Source of the DNA: Argyresthia goedartella | Taxonomy: Eukaryota; Arthropoda; Insecta; Lepidoptera; Argyresthiidae | Reading direction: 5' to 3' | Length of the DNA stretch: 64,000 nucleotides | NCBI GenBank assembly: GCA_949825045.1 | Contig: OX463813.1 | Span: forward strand, 9,238,001 to 9,302,000 | Shown here: one piece after another, positions 52,141-63,785 of the stretch | Layout of the letters: each line of letters opens with the position of its first letter | Position numbering within the stretch: position 1 is the stretch's first letter | Program-made: the position numbers and the translations under genes | Notes under the pieces: model-generated | What the model saw: the letters and a program-made list of their open reading frames with translations, nothing else | What the model was told of the DNA's origin: nothing | The model's database searches: none

Positions 52141-52764
52141 CCCCATATGTTTTAATATTTTTTATAGACAGGGATTATTTAATAGTATCTTCAAAATTTA
52201 TGTTATATTCTATGCCTGCTTATCGTGTCGTATCTTCTGAGTTCTGTTTTGTGTATTTTCCGAATGAACTCATTTCAGTAAAAAAAAAAAAACTTAATTC
52301 TGTAGAGTAAAAATAAACCAAACCGAAGACGTTACAAAAATTTAAACGAAGAGTTTCGTTTATCTGACTCTCAGAACAAGGATAGGACAAATTGACAAAC
52401 TTATCTGTAGAATGAAGGGATGACGCCACCATCGAAAAGGGTTGCCACATATTACATAAATTGCTGCAATCGGTGCAAATAGTGGATGTAACACACGAAT
52501 ATTTTTAGCGATTTATTAATTTAGGATTGATACATAAATATAGCCGTTTTGTTAGCCAAATAAAAAATATACATATGTACATAACATTTATTAATAACTA
52601 AAATCCACAATATAAAGCACTTGGCACTTATCACAACTTTTAACATCTAAATACGTACTTTACAAGAGGTCTACTCGACCAGACCGTATGATCGACAAAT
52701 GATCAAGTATAAATATTGCTTATAAAAATATAATTGCTGACACATTGCATTTCAAATTTTCGTT

Positions 52765-54326
52765 TTATTGAAAACTTTTCACACAGTAATTATGATCTAA
52801 TGAAGCCGAAGTATGTGCACTAATGCCATATGTATGGTGGACTGGATAAATTCCACTAATTTCCTCGAAATCTGAGTGACTGTCACTATCGGTATCAGAG
52901 CCACTGTCTAAATTGACTATAAAGGGCTTATCTAAATATCCATCGTTTTGTCGATAATTCTCTTCAATTTTATGCACGTGTGCACAATATTTTTGCCATT
53001 TTAAGGCATCAATAGAACTGAACGCTTCGGTTACTAGTTTCGGCATATTTTCATTTTTGTGCTCTATATTTACTTCTGCTACTCTCCTTTTCATTGAACT
53101 CCATACCATCTCAATATGATTTAGGTCACAGTGATAGGGTGGCAGCCGTAAACATTTGTGACCATGTTATGCTAATAAATTATCAACTTCATATATAGGG
53201 TCAGGTTTGTATCGTTTGACAATCTCCAGCAACTGTGGTTTAGTCATTTCTGATGAGAATTCGAAACTATTCTCATTTAACCACTTTTGAATTTCGGGTT
53301 TGTTTGTTTTTTGTACTTGGAGCCTTATTAACCCGAATGCTATGGTATGGAGCATTGTCCATTACTACCAAAGATGGATCTTCAAGATTGGATAGCTATT
53401 TTTCGGTTAACCACTTTTTGAAGTTTGTGTTATTCATTGCGTCGTGGTAGTCCCCACTTTTGGTATTTGATTTAAATACAAGGTCTGCGTTTTGGACAAA
53501 CCCCGTTTCTCCTCCGGCATGAACAATAATAAAACGTTGCCCTTTAGATACAGGTTCTAGAACTCCATCTGTTTCTTGACTTTGCCAGCATTTTTAGTGG
53601 TATATGGGGAATGTATATAAGTCTCGTCTAAGTATATAACTGGTCGACGATTAGCTGATAAAGCGTTTTTATTTAATTCTTGCAAATATTTAGCTCTCCA
53701 CGTAGAAATATCATTGCGCTCGATTAAAACCTTGCGATTGCTTTGTGTTTTTTGGAAACGAAAGCCAATTGTTCGTAACAATTTACGAAGTGTTTCTCTG
53801 CAACCTTGGAAATTTATGTCATCTTTTAGATCAGTAAGCAGTTTATCAATCGTTGGCAATTCCCTTATAATCGCATAAAATTCATGCACTTTTCGCTTGA
53901 TCAAAGCTAGATCGAAACTGTCAACTTCTATTTTGCCACGTGTCCTTTTTCTCGATTTTCCTGGTGTAGTTATTTTCGTACCCATTTTATAAATTGTTGA
54001 TATACCAATATCTAAAAGAAAAATAACTCATCATTAGAGTAATAAAATTTGAGAAAATTCTAGGCGGCCGAAGTCGCGGGCACCAGGTTATATATAATCT
54101 AAATTAAATTGGAACAAATAAAGCTGTTTTAGTTAATAACGTATTATCAAACGATGTCGAGAAATTATTTAATAATAATCTGGTAACACTAGCCTGAAGC
54201 GGCTGCAATGCGTTTGTATTCTTTTTCAAACGGTATTATTGGAGCTTTTTGCAGCTTTTCTGCATCAAAGAATAATTTCATTTTGAGAATAATTTCTCGT
54301 ACACCACCTTTGATTGCTTTCGGCAT
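52765..54326 (-). pseudogene. DDE_3-type transposase with intron, several disabling changes
   Basis: ATG at 54326 opens MPKAIKGGVREIILKMKLFF to AASG. An intron of about 182 bp follows (54193-54012; acceptor 'ttcttttag', donor apparently decayed to GC). Exon 2 runs DIGISTIYKMGTKITTPGKS, then ISTWRAKYLQELNK, YLDETYIHSPY (first Asp, 53630), after a frameshift GQRFIIVHAGGETGF, a stop near 53395, VVMDNAPYHS (second Asp, 53365), a further shift, a stop at about 53166, and LPPYHCDLNHIEMVW (third acid, 53130). It ends in an acidic SGSDTDSDS-type tail. All three catalytic acids survive, but at least four lesions do not. Confidence 0.85.
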
Positions 54327-54455
54327 GATTATCAAACAAAATACTTGAAATATTGGAAAAACTAATGGACTCTCAACTGAACAACACAACACAACAACAA
54401 CTGACAGCGAAGTGACATTTTCATATTATATTTTCATAAGTGACATTATCATTGC

Positions 54456-55085
54456 AGACATTAACATAATATTTGTGCTGCAAAAGAGGGCTGGTCGTGC
54501 AATCTACAATGTGGGTCCCAGAGAGTCACTGCGTTGTAAATTTAAGGAAAATAACATTATGACAGTGCCGTGTCAGTATATTTATGAAAACCTAATGTAC
54601 GTCCACAAAAATATTGATAAATTTCCTAAGAATAGCGACAGGCACAATGTCAACACTGGAAATAGGAATAAACTAGCTATACCTACTACTAGGCTCCATA
54701 AGGTTAATGTATCTTTTAAAGGGCAATGTATTCGCTTTTACAACAAAATACCGACTGAGTTACAAGAATTGTCTGTATATAAATTTAAAAATGTTGTTAA
54801 AAATCACTTATGTAAAAAGGTTACTACAAAATATCAGATTATGTAGAAGAAAAGAAAGCTTGGGAAGGTGTTTGCTCCAATTCTGTAAAAATAACGTATA
54901 AAGCTGGAGGTTTCTAGTCGCCTCTTTGCCTCCAGCATCTAAAACATTGAGGTGACGGAATTCAAATTGAGTTCTATAGTTCCATGTACCTTATACATGT
55001 GTTAGTTTAAGATTTGACAATCTCCAAATGTTACCTATGTGTTTCATATGGAAATAAACTCTTTTTAAATTTTTTGAATTTTGAA
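54456..55085 (+). pseudogene. 5'-truncated LINE: C-terminus of ORF2 and 3'UTR
   Basis: ADINIIFVLQKRAGRAIYNV and onward to YKFKNVVKNHLCKK (about 125 codons) is the C-terminal region of the same LINE group as 20144 and 32941 (compare LQKRAVRAIYRLGPR). It is followed by a 3'UTR with 'gaaataaactctttttaaa'. It starts abruptly inside the RT C-terminus, a typical truncated insertion, and lies within the DNA transposon above. Confidence 0.85.
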
Positions 55086-55477
55086 TTTCAAAATGGCGTC
55101 CGTAGTTTCCCCTTTCCCCGTTCTACAGATAAGTTTGTCAACAACTAAGTCAACAAACGCCATGATGACATTTTCGGCAGTGTTGCTGCTATAAAATCAC
55201 TGGGTTCGTTGAAAGCTTGGCAAACTATAGCACCCTAAATAATTTACGCCCTTCATACAAAAAGGGAGGCAACACTTTCTCAAATGGGAGACAATTTTTG
55301 GGTGTACAGTTACCTACTAATGGTGATCCCAACACAACTAAGCAATGATTGAGTTAATTTGAGTTTGAAGCTAATAAATATAATTGGCCCTCTAGGGAGC
55401 TCAATTGTTGAAGGGGGCAAGTTTATTTTGAAACATCTCTTCGATAGCAGCCATAGCAAAAAACGAAAAAGTGTAAT

Positions 55478-55864
55478 ATGGCTTTGAATATTTTTACTGA
55501 CGTTTCAGGTTCTCTTCTCAAAAGAGAATCTGACAAAGAGATGATCATGCTAGACAATGGCTTGATGAATGACCTCCAAAGTGGTCGTACGACATTAATG
55601 AAACTAAGTAGAGACAATTATTCTGAGGTCAGAAATAAGTGTGGCGTCACCTATCAGGCGGTCCACATACTAAAATATAAGATGGATGTCAAGCAAATAA
55701 ACGCAGCAATTGACATAAGTTGCCAACGGATGTCATCACGGATCGCAGAAATAATTGACTATCGATCCTGCATCGCGCAAGATAATTTTCTTCGGTTACT
55801 AACTATACATAGAACGTCCGAGCATAAGCTGTTGGACCATCCATGGCTCACAATAAAGTCTTAG
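55478..55864 (+). CDS. Hypothetical 128-codon ORF, unrecognised
   Basis: ATG-led frame MALNIFTDVSGSLLKRESDK to HPWLTIKS. No signal peptide, membrane segment or motif I recognise, and codon use is not obviously constrained. It may be chance or a fragment of an old element. Kept only because it is longer than most chance frames here. Confidence 0.15.
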   Translation: MALNIFTDVSGSLLKRESDKEMIMLDNGLMNDLQSGRTTLMKLSRDNYSEVRNKCGVTYQAVHILKYKMDVKQINAAIDISCQRMSSRIAEIIDYRSCIAQDNFLRLLTIHRTSEHKLLDHPWLTIKS

Positions 55865-56552
55865 ACAGATAACTGTAAACACAAAGGGGTTGTGTTTTGC
55901 TGATGCTGACACCACACGAGCTGATGCCCGCTCAATATGTGGGGAACCCGGACATAGCAGGGAGGTCTGACTCCTGGGCATGGGTATTTCCATTTTTTTC
56001 CCCTCCAAAAAAAAAAAGAAAAAAAGCTGTTGGACCAGTGGTCCCCAGGCATAGCAACCTGGAGCCGAGATCTCCCTTTTACGGTCCTAATATCCACAAG
56101 GGACGTAGCCACCGGACCTCGCCCTCGTCGCTTCATAAGTAGTGTACTCCGCCAACAAGACAGGCAGGACCACAAGACAAGATCTTCTGTTCCCAGTGAA
56201 TGTTGCTATTTATTTTTAGTGGGCCTTCCGATGACAGACTTATCTCTTGCTAGTGGTGGACATTTCGGGCCAATATCGCCTATTTTTCTTTTGTCAATTA
56301 GTGAAAGGCACCCCGTACCGGAATGGATAGTTAGTTAACTGAAAAGCAGCTCTTAAAAATAATTACACCGAATTTTCCGCATAATTTACGATTAGGGCGC
56401 CCCCTCGCAGAATTTGTCGGGGCCGGGACATATGTCGCTAAGAGCCGAGAAAATCCCACAAAGGCCCCGGTTTGATGGGCACCCCACTGATTTACTAGTT
56501 ATTGCAATACTACCTGTTTTTGGGTACCGTTGTGATGTTATAACATATAATA

Positions 56553-56754
56553 TGAAATCAACATTTACATACAGGCACATACATTGCTTCTGGCCCCACA
56601 CCAGGATACCCTGTGTCGTGGGAACCAGAAACAGCGACGTCACACACATATAAACATCCAAGACCTTGTTTTTTTTTCTTCATCCCCAGCCGGGGATCGA
56701 ACCTGGGACCTCTCGCATGGTAGGCAGAGCCACAACCGTTGCGCCACAGAGGTC
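56553..56754 (-). mobile_element. tRNA-derived SINE, family 2 (full)
   Basis: Minus strand: 'gacctctgtggcgcaacggttgtgg' (A box) and 'caggttcgatccccggctggg' (B box). Then a poly-A/T spacer, 'ttggatgtttatatgtgtgtgacgtcgctgtttctggttcccacgacacaggg', and end 'gtatgtaaatgttgattt'. About 200 bp. Best copy of the family. Confidence 0.85.
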
Positions 56755-56984
56755 GATCACGTGATATGGAGTGGAATACCTTGCTAAACGTGGGTACAGC
56801 AGCACCTTAGCCACTCCATATAGGATACACAGATACAGATCTACATGTTAATGAAACTTTAGGGCTAAAATTTGTTTCACTTTTTTCCTTTAAGCTAATA
56901 ACTTTTGAAGCGCTGAACCTATTTAAATAAAATATATCTAAGATAACTTTTTTCTTATATCTATCTCAGATATGTGGCATTTGT

Positions 56985-57235
56985 ATCGAGCGCTTCCGTG
57001 TTTGGGATGGCACGTTAAGCTGTAGGGCCCGGCTGCTATCGCTACTCGGTGGTAGTAATCGTAAAGCTGTGTCAGAGGCCCTAATAGCTTGATAACTTCT
57101 GACGTCGGATTGGCTACTAGCCCGACACCCCTCCATCAACCCGCACTGAGCCAGCGTGGTGGAGTATGGCTCAATCTTACACCGAGCCCCTCGGTGGGGA
57201 CATTAATGGGCTACATTTCCCCTTTTACTACAAAA
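56985..57235 (-). repeat. 'cggtggggacattaatgggctac' interspersed repeat (minus)
   Basis: Complement of the 38615 repeat: 'agcgcttccgtgtttgggatggcacgttaagctgtaggg' to 'gagcccctcggtggggacattaatgggctaca'. Confidence 0.7.
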
Positions 57236-57717
57236 ATATAAACCGTAGTTTAACCTCAAAACAAACGTCAAATCCTAAACATTTTTTCATGTTTTAAATT
57301 TTAATTAAATATCCGGCCACAGCTCAGTGTTACACCATATTGGAGGCAGGTACATAAGTTATAGTCCTAGGCCATGGTCTTGCTTATGATTCTTGGTTCT
57401 TCGTGATAGTGGACCTTGTATACATTGAAACTATCTACGGAACCCAATACAAAACAGTCCGACTCACACTTTCCACGTTAGATCTCGAGGGCTGATGTGA
57501 AATTGGTTAGATTAGACAACAAATTGTCGACATGCGTGAAATTTTAGTTATTTAATTAGCCCTTTAGGGACATGAAGAGATTTAGCCATGTTCAATTCTT
57601 CACCCTTTTTATAATGTTTGAAAAAAACTAGTAGTTTTTTTATAATCGGTTATTTCATTAATTTACATACTATATATTATTACACATTGATTGAATAGTC
57701 TAATGAAGAAGTAAATG

Positions 57718-57870
57718 TAGCCCCCACCGTGGGGCACAGGCCTTTACCCGAATACGCTGGCTAGGTGGGGGTTGGTGGGGGGATTTTACAATAGTAGCCG
57801 GGACCTACAAGCCTAACGTGTCATCTGAAACGCTGAACGTCCGATAATGTACTTAAGATAAATTAATTAT
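57718..57870 (+). repeat. Same repeat family, short deleted copy
   Basis: 'gtagcccccaccgtggggcacaggcctttacccgaatac' to 'taacgtgtcatctgaaacgctgaacg'. Confidence 0.6.
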
Positions 57871-57945
57871 CTCATTGGTACATGGTCAGGGTTCGAACCT
57901 GCATCTCCCATGTGAGAAGCAAGCGTGAAACCCGACGGAGCTCGA
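57845..57945 (-). mobile_element. tRNA-derived SINE family 3, head
   Basis: 'cgagctccgtcgggtttcacgcttgcttctcacatgggag' with B-box-like 'gcaggttcgaaccctga' on the minus strand. Compare 11480-11607. Confidence 0.55.
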
Positions 57946-57949
57946 GAAA

Positions 57950-58250
57950 ATACCTCTTTCTTAGTCCGCTTTATCCTGTCCTGGGCTGCCCCCGCCCAGT
58001 CTGGTAGGAAATTGACCCTACGCTGGTGTCAGTGGCTTGGCACCCATTCCGTGGCAAGTTTCGCCCACTTCTTGGGGTGCATTCGGGAAAAGTTTACGAC
58101 CCAGTCCCATTTTAGGTTGGCGGTCTTTGCGCCTACGTCAGCAAAGCCAGTGATGGAGCGTAGCGTCGTGTTCCGGACGTGATCCGTCAGTCGAACAACT
58201 GTTATGCTTCGCTCCATCGCTCTTTGACAGACCTTGAGCATTTAATCTAC
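57950..58250 (-). pseudogene. C-terminal fragment of a second type of LINE ORF2
   Basis: Minus strand LKVCQRAMERSITVVRLTDH, then VRNTTLRSITGFADVGAKTA and LKWDWVVNFSRMHPKKWA. This is the 'Q-R-A-M-E-R...L-x-D-x-I-R-N...L-K-W-x-W-x-G-H' C-terminal block common in RTE-like and related insect LINE proteins. After one frameshift it goes on with LPDWAGAAQDR. Only this terminal piece remains. Confidence 0.72.
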
Positions 58251-58379
58251 ATAAAAAAAAACAAAAAAAACAAATCTACACTAACCTACCTACCCTACAC
58301 GCCAGGTCGCTGCCGGGCGGCATCAGAGAAAATGCTTGTTATTGTGACTGGAATAGCTCTGCTAAGCCTCTTGAAATAA

Positions 58380-59870
58380 AATTGTATAGAATCGCGTAAG
58401 TATTGGTAGAGAATCGATCAATTCCCTAAGATATCCCGACGATTTGAGAATCCTCCTCTATTTTGTAGTCCATAAAAAAACGAACTATTGTTTTCCCATA
58501 CGGGATGGAAAAGATACAGTCGCGCCTACACGCCTACATGAAAACTATGTGTTCATAATATACCAAGTTAAAAACGAAAAAAAAACTACTTTAATTTAAT
58601 TTGTTCCTGTTTGTTCCTCCCCTATAATACAGGTGATGGGTTATACGATAGATTTATAGTGATTTTCTGCAAATTTTACAATAATAATATCCTATCCGAA
58701 AATTATGGGTTTCGAGTTTATTTTTACTTGTTTTTTTATATCCCAAATTTGTCATAAAGCTATTAATTACGCAAAAACTAAATTACTTAGGGTGACTATT
58801 TGACTGACGTTTGTTAGCTCATTCATGATTGATTCTGTGGAATAGCTTGAAGTTAAAGATGGCTCTTATTTTTGCTGCAGTGAAAATTCAACTCGGTGAT
58901 AAGAAAACTAAAACTGATTTTCGATTTCGTAACAGCGATTTTGGCAATGAAAATGCATGGAACTAAGCGCAGAAATTTGCCAAAAGCATCCTTGTTTATA
59001 TGCAGTTATTTTTGGACCCCTAGCCAATTTTTTTCACGTCATAACTTTGAAGATGCTTTGCAAGAGTACAATTAATTTATGAAACCTTGTAGTTTGTTTT
59101 TCGCAAACTTGTAGACACTAATTTTGGCTCTGTGAGCTATAGAGCGAGCGGTACTTTAGTTTAATAACACACATAAACATATGAATGCACCTTGTGGTAA
59201 CTTTGCACACTCCATTTTACGGTTTTAAACCCAGCCTATAGACTGTAGGGTTTTCACTAAAATAATTCACCAAATTCATGTTGTTGGGCCTGAACCTTGA
59301 CTAATGTGTTGTCGTCTGTTAAATAGTCCAGCCTTGCAAACTACTCATGTAATGGACTTGATTCCCACTTTTCTTCGTAGCAATAACTCAACTCCTTGCA
59401 CTCATTTATTGTCGTCTGATAAATAGTCCAGCTTCGCAAACGAGAAACTCATGTAATGTTGATTTCTAGTTTATTTCGTAGGAATAACTATGAAAATTGT
59501 ATGTTTACATCTTCTTTGACAGCATTAGTTATTGAAAACTTGCTACCTGATCTTTTTTATACGCTTCATATAGTCTTTATCTAGGGCCCTCACTGGCACT
59601 CTGGGTTGAGTAATGTCAAAATTCAAAATCAATCATGTTTTGAAGTTTCGAAGTTTGGAAGGAAAAGCAGTTGTCCTGAAAACTTAAAAACAGAGAAAGT
59701 GTTGTTTGATGTCTAAAACTCGAAAGTAAGAGGAACTAAGAAGCCGGTTACCCGGGTAACGCTGATGAATGAAAAATTACTCTCCCTCTCAAAAAGTATA
59801 CTGTGATTCCAGGTGAAATGCTCTGCCCTACAATATTTTACTGTGGTAGATGTGAAGTGCTCTTCTTCTC
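58380..59870. other. Non-coding DNA
   Basis: A direct repeat of 'gtcgtctgttaaatagtccagc...gcaaac...actcatgtaatg' occurs at about 59310 and 59410. No other feature recognised. Confidence 0.4.
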
Positions 59871-59884
59871 GAAACTGCATCCAG

Positions 59885-60010
59885 ATATCCTCATTACCAC
59901 ACAGCCTGGACCCGGATATCCGCATTTCTCAAAACTTGGACCCGGTTATCCGAATTACCACACAGCTTGTACCGGATAACCGCTTTTTACAAAACCTGGA
60001 TCCGGATTAT
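59885..60010 (+). repeat. Minisatellite with 'ggacccggatatccg' units
   Basis: Two units of about 60 bp ('attaccacacagcctgg...' and 'attaccacacagcttgt...'), each containing two half-repeats of the type 'acctggacccggatatccgc'. A palindromic 'ggatatcc' word lies inside. Confidence 0.75.
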
Positions 60011-60486
60011 ACTTTGACGCCGACTTACGCCGAGCGACACCCAGGGGCCAGTCATTAGATTTTCTTGTAAATAGGTAGGTAGGATAACTTTATACAGGTA
60101 AGAAAACTTGTGTAAATAAATCGGACTAATTCCAATTTCTCTTTCATTTATTTTAGGACTTTCTCTCAAAATTTCCTTTATTAAGCTTCCGTTACGAGGG
60201 GTGATTCACACCGACCCTTCGTAACGTGGCAAGACTTTTCACTAACATTATATAGTCTGTTACTCTCACGGTCGCGACAAATCCAACAATATAACATTTG
60301 TTAAAATCCGTCCATCTGTTCGGACTGTAATGATTTTTTGAAATATTAAAACCTCTACAACTCTGCTATTTGTTAATTTTCCAGAAACTGAATCAACAAG
60401 AAAAATCTATTTTATTATCGAACCATTTTTTCCCAATTCTGAATCGGAGACGCTTTGCTCGCTCGGTTAAAAATTATACTCTCGTT

Positions 60487-60522
60487 TGTCCACCGCACCC
60501 GCACCCGCACCCGCACCCGCAT
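60487..60522. repeat. (CACCCG)n microsatellite
   Basis: Four to five 'caccgcacccgcacccgcac' type units. Confidence 0.9.
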
Positions 60523-60760
60523 CATATCTAAATAATAAATTCAAACCACCCATTATTAGTTTATTCTCGCGGTGCGTTGAGCAAGCCCCTTGCTGCAAGG
60601 GTGTCTTAACGTGTCTAGAAATTTAGGATTTACAAAGTGGCGTAAAATGCGGATCTAAAAATCTTGTTATATTTTTAACTATTTTTTTTTCCACAAATTA
60701 TATTTACTTTTGGCTAGGGGTCGTAAAATAACCCTTTATACAAGAAAAATAACCCTTTAT

Positions 60761-60827
60761 GTCTTCTAACAGTCAAGTCAGTCCATATTATACGACATAA
60801 TATGGACTGACTTGACTGTTAGAAGAC
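60761..60827. repeat. Perfect hairpin, 30-bp arms, 7-nt loop
   Basis: Arms 60761-60790 (gtcttctaacagtcaagtca and on) and 60798-60827 are exactly complementary; the loop is 'tacgaca'. No mismatch in 30 pairs and complementarity stops abruptly at both outer ends. Confidence 0.95.
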
Positions 60828-60979
60828 GAGATACGCTATTCGGAATTCATCTTATGACATTGACCATAAACACCACTGAAAAGTCCCAATTTTGTTTACA
60901 TAAATGACTTAAAAATTTGAGTTTTTATTTGGTTTCTAATTTTCAAAAAATGTGACTAATACCTTATACCTTAAACATA

Positions 60980-61253
60980 CCTTGAACACTATTACACACA
61001 TTGATCTAGCCCCAAACTAGGATTCCCTGTATCTTGGGTACTAGACAACGATACACATACTTATTATACAGATAAATATTATACAGATAAATATTACTTA
61101 TATAGATAAATATTATACTTAGATAGATAAACAACCATGACTAGGGTACAAACATCCGTTCTCATCAAACAAATATTTGCCCCCACCGGGACTCGAACCC
61201 GGGACCCTTGGCTTCGTAGTCAGGGTCACTGCCGACTCGGCCATTCGGGTCGT
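60980..61253 (-). mobile_element. tRNA-derived SINE, family 1 (minus)
   Basis: Full copy with head at the right ('gggactcgaacccgggaccc', 'ctcggccattcgggtcgt'). An internal expansion repeats 'atacagataaatatta' between 61070 and 61120. Confidence 0.88.
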
Positions 61254-61357
61254 TTAGGTGGAAGGAAGGAACTAAACTGGAAGATTAAATAAAATAAAAT
61301 AAAATAGCTCTTATTCTATCACAATCATTATATAAGGATACGCAGTGTTTTCTCTGA

Positions 61358-61505
61358 CATCAAAAATACTGATTTGCACAGCAAATATCAGGGAAAACAC
61401 TGCGGTAGCTTAGATGAAGGGTAAAGGGGGTGAGCGGAGCGAAGCCCCTTCTATTCTTCGTGTTATGATGAACATGTAAGAACAACAAAAATACTTAAAA
61501 TTTAG
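61358..61505. mobile_element. MITE family M1, left half
   Basis: 'acatcaaaaatactgatttgcacagcaaatatcaggg', 'ctgcggtagcttagatgaagggtaaaggggg' and 'catgtaagaacaacaaaaatacttaaaatt'. The right TIR is missing. Confidence 0.75.
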
Positions 61506-61860
61506 TACTATCGGGATTTCCTCTGGTCAGTTAAACTGTACTGTCGCGCCTTAGTTAACTTAGCAATAAAAAGTCAGGGCAACAAAAATAACTTTTTTCT
61601 CCAAAAAATATGACCTGTATTTAAAGTCAGTGAAATCATGGACGAATTATTTGTCCATGGTGAAATCGACTCTGCTCATGATTCTGAACAAACTAGTTTC
61701 TCATTAAGCGTTTATTCAATGACACGTTGTATATTCATTGATGTATTCAATGACAGTTCCGTTTACAGTTACTAATTCTCTGGCACCATTTGTAATTATT
61801 ATTTTTTGTAATATATAACTGGAATGTTCATTCCCTTTAAATAAAATAATAATAATAATA

Positions 61861-62071
61861 CCTTGGACACTATTTACACACATTGATCTAGCCCCAAACT
61901 AGGATTCCCCGTATCTTGGGTGCTAGACAACGATACACAAACTTATATAGATAAATATAGTCAGATCACTAGATAAACAACCATGACTAGGGTACAAACA
62001 TCCGTTCTCATCAAACAAATATTTGCCCCCACCGGGACTCGAACCGAGACCCTTGGCTTCGTAGGCAGGGT
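61861..62071 (-). mobile_element. tRNA-derived SINE, family 1, truncated in the head
   Basis: Body and B box present ('gggactcgaaccgagac'), but the sequence stops at 'gtaggcagggtta' before the A-box region. It is preceded on the left by an (AAT)n tail. Confidence 0.82.
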
Positions 62072-62104
62072 TACAAAAATAAATATATAGTTAGGTCTAC
62101 CCAT

Positions 62105-62215
62105 GCTTAGCTAACAACCTTTCCCATCTTATCCTGGTTTGCTGGAAGAGATCTTTTATTAGAGACAAACTCGCCTTTGTGCACTATGTTTCTGTAACTC
62201 TTGTTAAATAAATAA
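62105..62215 (+). repeat. LINE 3'-tail fragment
   Basis: 'tcctggtttgctggaagagatctt', 'agagacaaactcgcctttgtgcac' and 'aataaataaatt'. Same 3'UTR as the relic at 5815. Confidence 0.65.
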
Positions 62216-62689
62216 ATTATGAAATTATATTTGAAATCGGTTCATAAATAATATCAGTTAGGAGGTAACACACTAAAAAAAAGGAATTGGAAACCTCCTC
62301 CTTTTTTAACGTCAGTTAAAAACAAGATGTGATCAAAAATAGAGTGAAATACCTCCTGGCTAAAATGATCATTTCCATTGATCAGAAAAAAAAATGATGA
62401 TTGAAAATAACGTAGCGTGGATTTGCCGCTACAGCCCTATGCACAAAATAAATCTACGCGATACCTTCCATAGTTTCCTTGTAGTGAAATACTTTCCCAA
62501 GAACCTACAACACTCACTTCGCAGACCTGGACATATTCCACCTCTCACGCGGCCAGTTCAGGGTGCAATTATTGCTCCAGCTCAAGGAAATCAAGGACAA
62601 TTGATGTTTTCGACATTTCTCTCTCGTTATACCGTTGCGACCATATGATTAAATCACACACACACAAACACATCCCTTAACAGATTCCC

Positions 62690-62833
62690 ATCCCCACATA
62701 AACTAGGTCCATATTAGGTTTGCTGGAAGAAATCTCTTTTTAGAGATAAGCTCGCCTTTGTACACCTAGTTTCCATTTTGTTGTATCTGTATCTTCTGTT
62801 TTTGTGCAATAAAGTATAAAGAGAGAGAGAGTA
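62690..62833 (+). repeat. LINE 3'-tail fragment with (GA)n end
   Basis: 'aggtttgctggaagaaatctctttttagagataagctcgcctttgtacac', 'gtgcaataaagtataaagagagagagag'. Third copy of this 3'UTR in the window. Confidence 0.68.
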
Positions 62834-62899
62834 AACTATGTTCCCGGTACTTATAAATTACCCCCCTTTTTCTCTTTGAATTAAGTTTACTACCATATG

Positions 62900-63740
62900 T
62901 TTGGCCTAAAAAATAGGAGCTTTTAATTGGCCTATGTCTAGTGTAAGTTCTCTGTTAATATTATTTTGATCTGTGCTGGCTTTGTTACATAAATAAATAA
63001 ATACAGAAAAAGTAATCCCACCAAAAACTTTTTCATGTAAAATTTTGCCAAGACATCAATTCATCAGATCTCATGTAGGGCCAAGATTCTAATTCTACAC
63101 GCCCTAACTCTAGATTCACAAACTCTACACCTGAGTCAAAATATGCGGCTTGGCCGTTTCGCTACCGTCACATGGGTGTAAGGTGAAAAATATATTCACT
63201 GTTCATTACTTTTCTGTTATACAGTAGCTTCAATGAGTCCACTATTGACATCATATCCCGAGAATTTTGTTTGTCTGGTATATATTATCCTATTACATAA
63301 AATAACATAAAAAAACAATGATGCAGTGGGAAAGAAAATTTACAACGGCGGGCTTATTCCTAAAAGAAATCTCTTCCAGTATAAACCAAACCCAAGTTAT
63401 GAGGGTTCAAAAACGACGAAGCGCTTCGCTTGGCTCTTCTTGGCGGGGCACATATCATGCTCCCAGATTATGAAGTTGCTAGCAAAAAATTACATCCTTT
63501 CGGTTTTAAGTTATCGCCATTAACCTTTAATTAGGGTTATGTTTTAACCGAGCGATATTTTTTAACCAGGTGCGGTTTGACAGATTTATGAAGACAAAAA
63601 CCAGTTGGAGTCAAATGGTGATTTATGGTAGACACGTAATAGTAGTGGCATATTAATTTCCAGATGGGATAATAAAGGGATAGAATAAAGACATGTTATA
63701 GGAAATATTTTAGGATAATATTATGTTGACTATAGGGTAC
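62900..63740. other. Non-coding DNA with one further A/T-rich retroelement-like tail
   Basis: 62930-63005 ends 'gctttgttacataaataaataaatac', like a LINE 3' end. Nothing else recognised to 63740. Confidence 0.4.
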
Positions 63741-63744
63741 ATAA

Positions 63745-63785
63745 ATATTTATATTAGTACATTTTTCTGGCCCACACTAGGATAA
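63745..63785 (-). mobile_element. tRNA-derived SINE family 2, terminal scrap
   Basis: 'aatatttatattagtacatttttctggcccacactaggata' matches the left end of family 2. Confidence 0.5.

Larger units (their letters stand above)
52392..55141 (-). mobile_element. IS630/Tc1-type DNA transposon with 21-bp TIRs and a nested LINE fragment
   Basis: Perfect 21-bp inverted ends 'ttgacaaacttatctgtaga' (52392-52412) and 55121-55141 enclose a minus-strand transposase gene with one intron, plus a LINE 3' fragment inserted at about 54456-55085. A TA target duplication is not evident, so the outermost base is uncertain. Confidence 0.72.

Noticed and set aside
53557..53985. Transposase ORF as a functional gene
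   Set aside because: Continuation of the protein is interrupted by shifts and stops at about 53600, 53395 and 53166.
62394..62648. 84-codon ORF
   Set aside because: No motif, repeat-rich surroundings, no splice or start context; considered chance.
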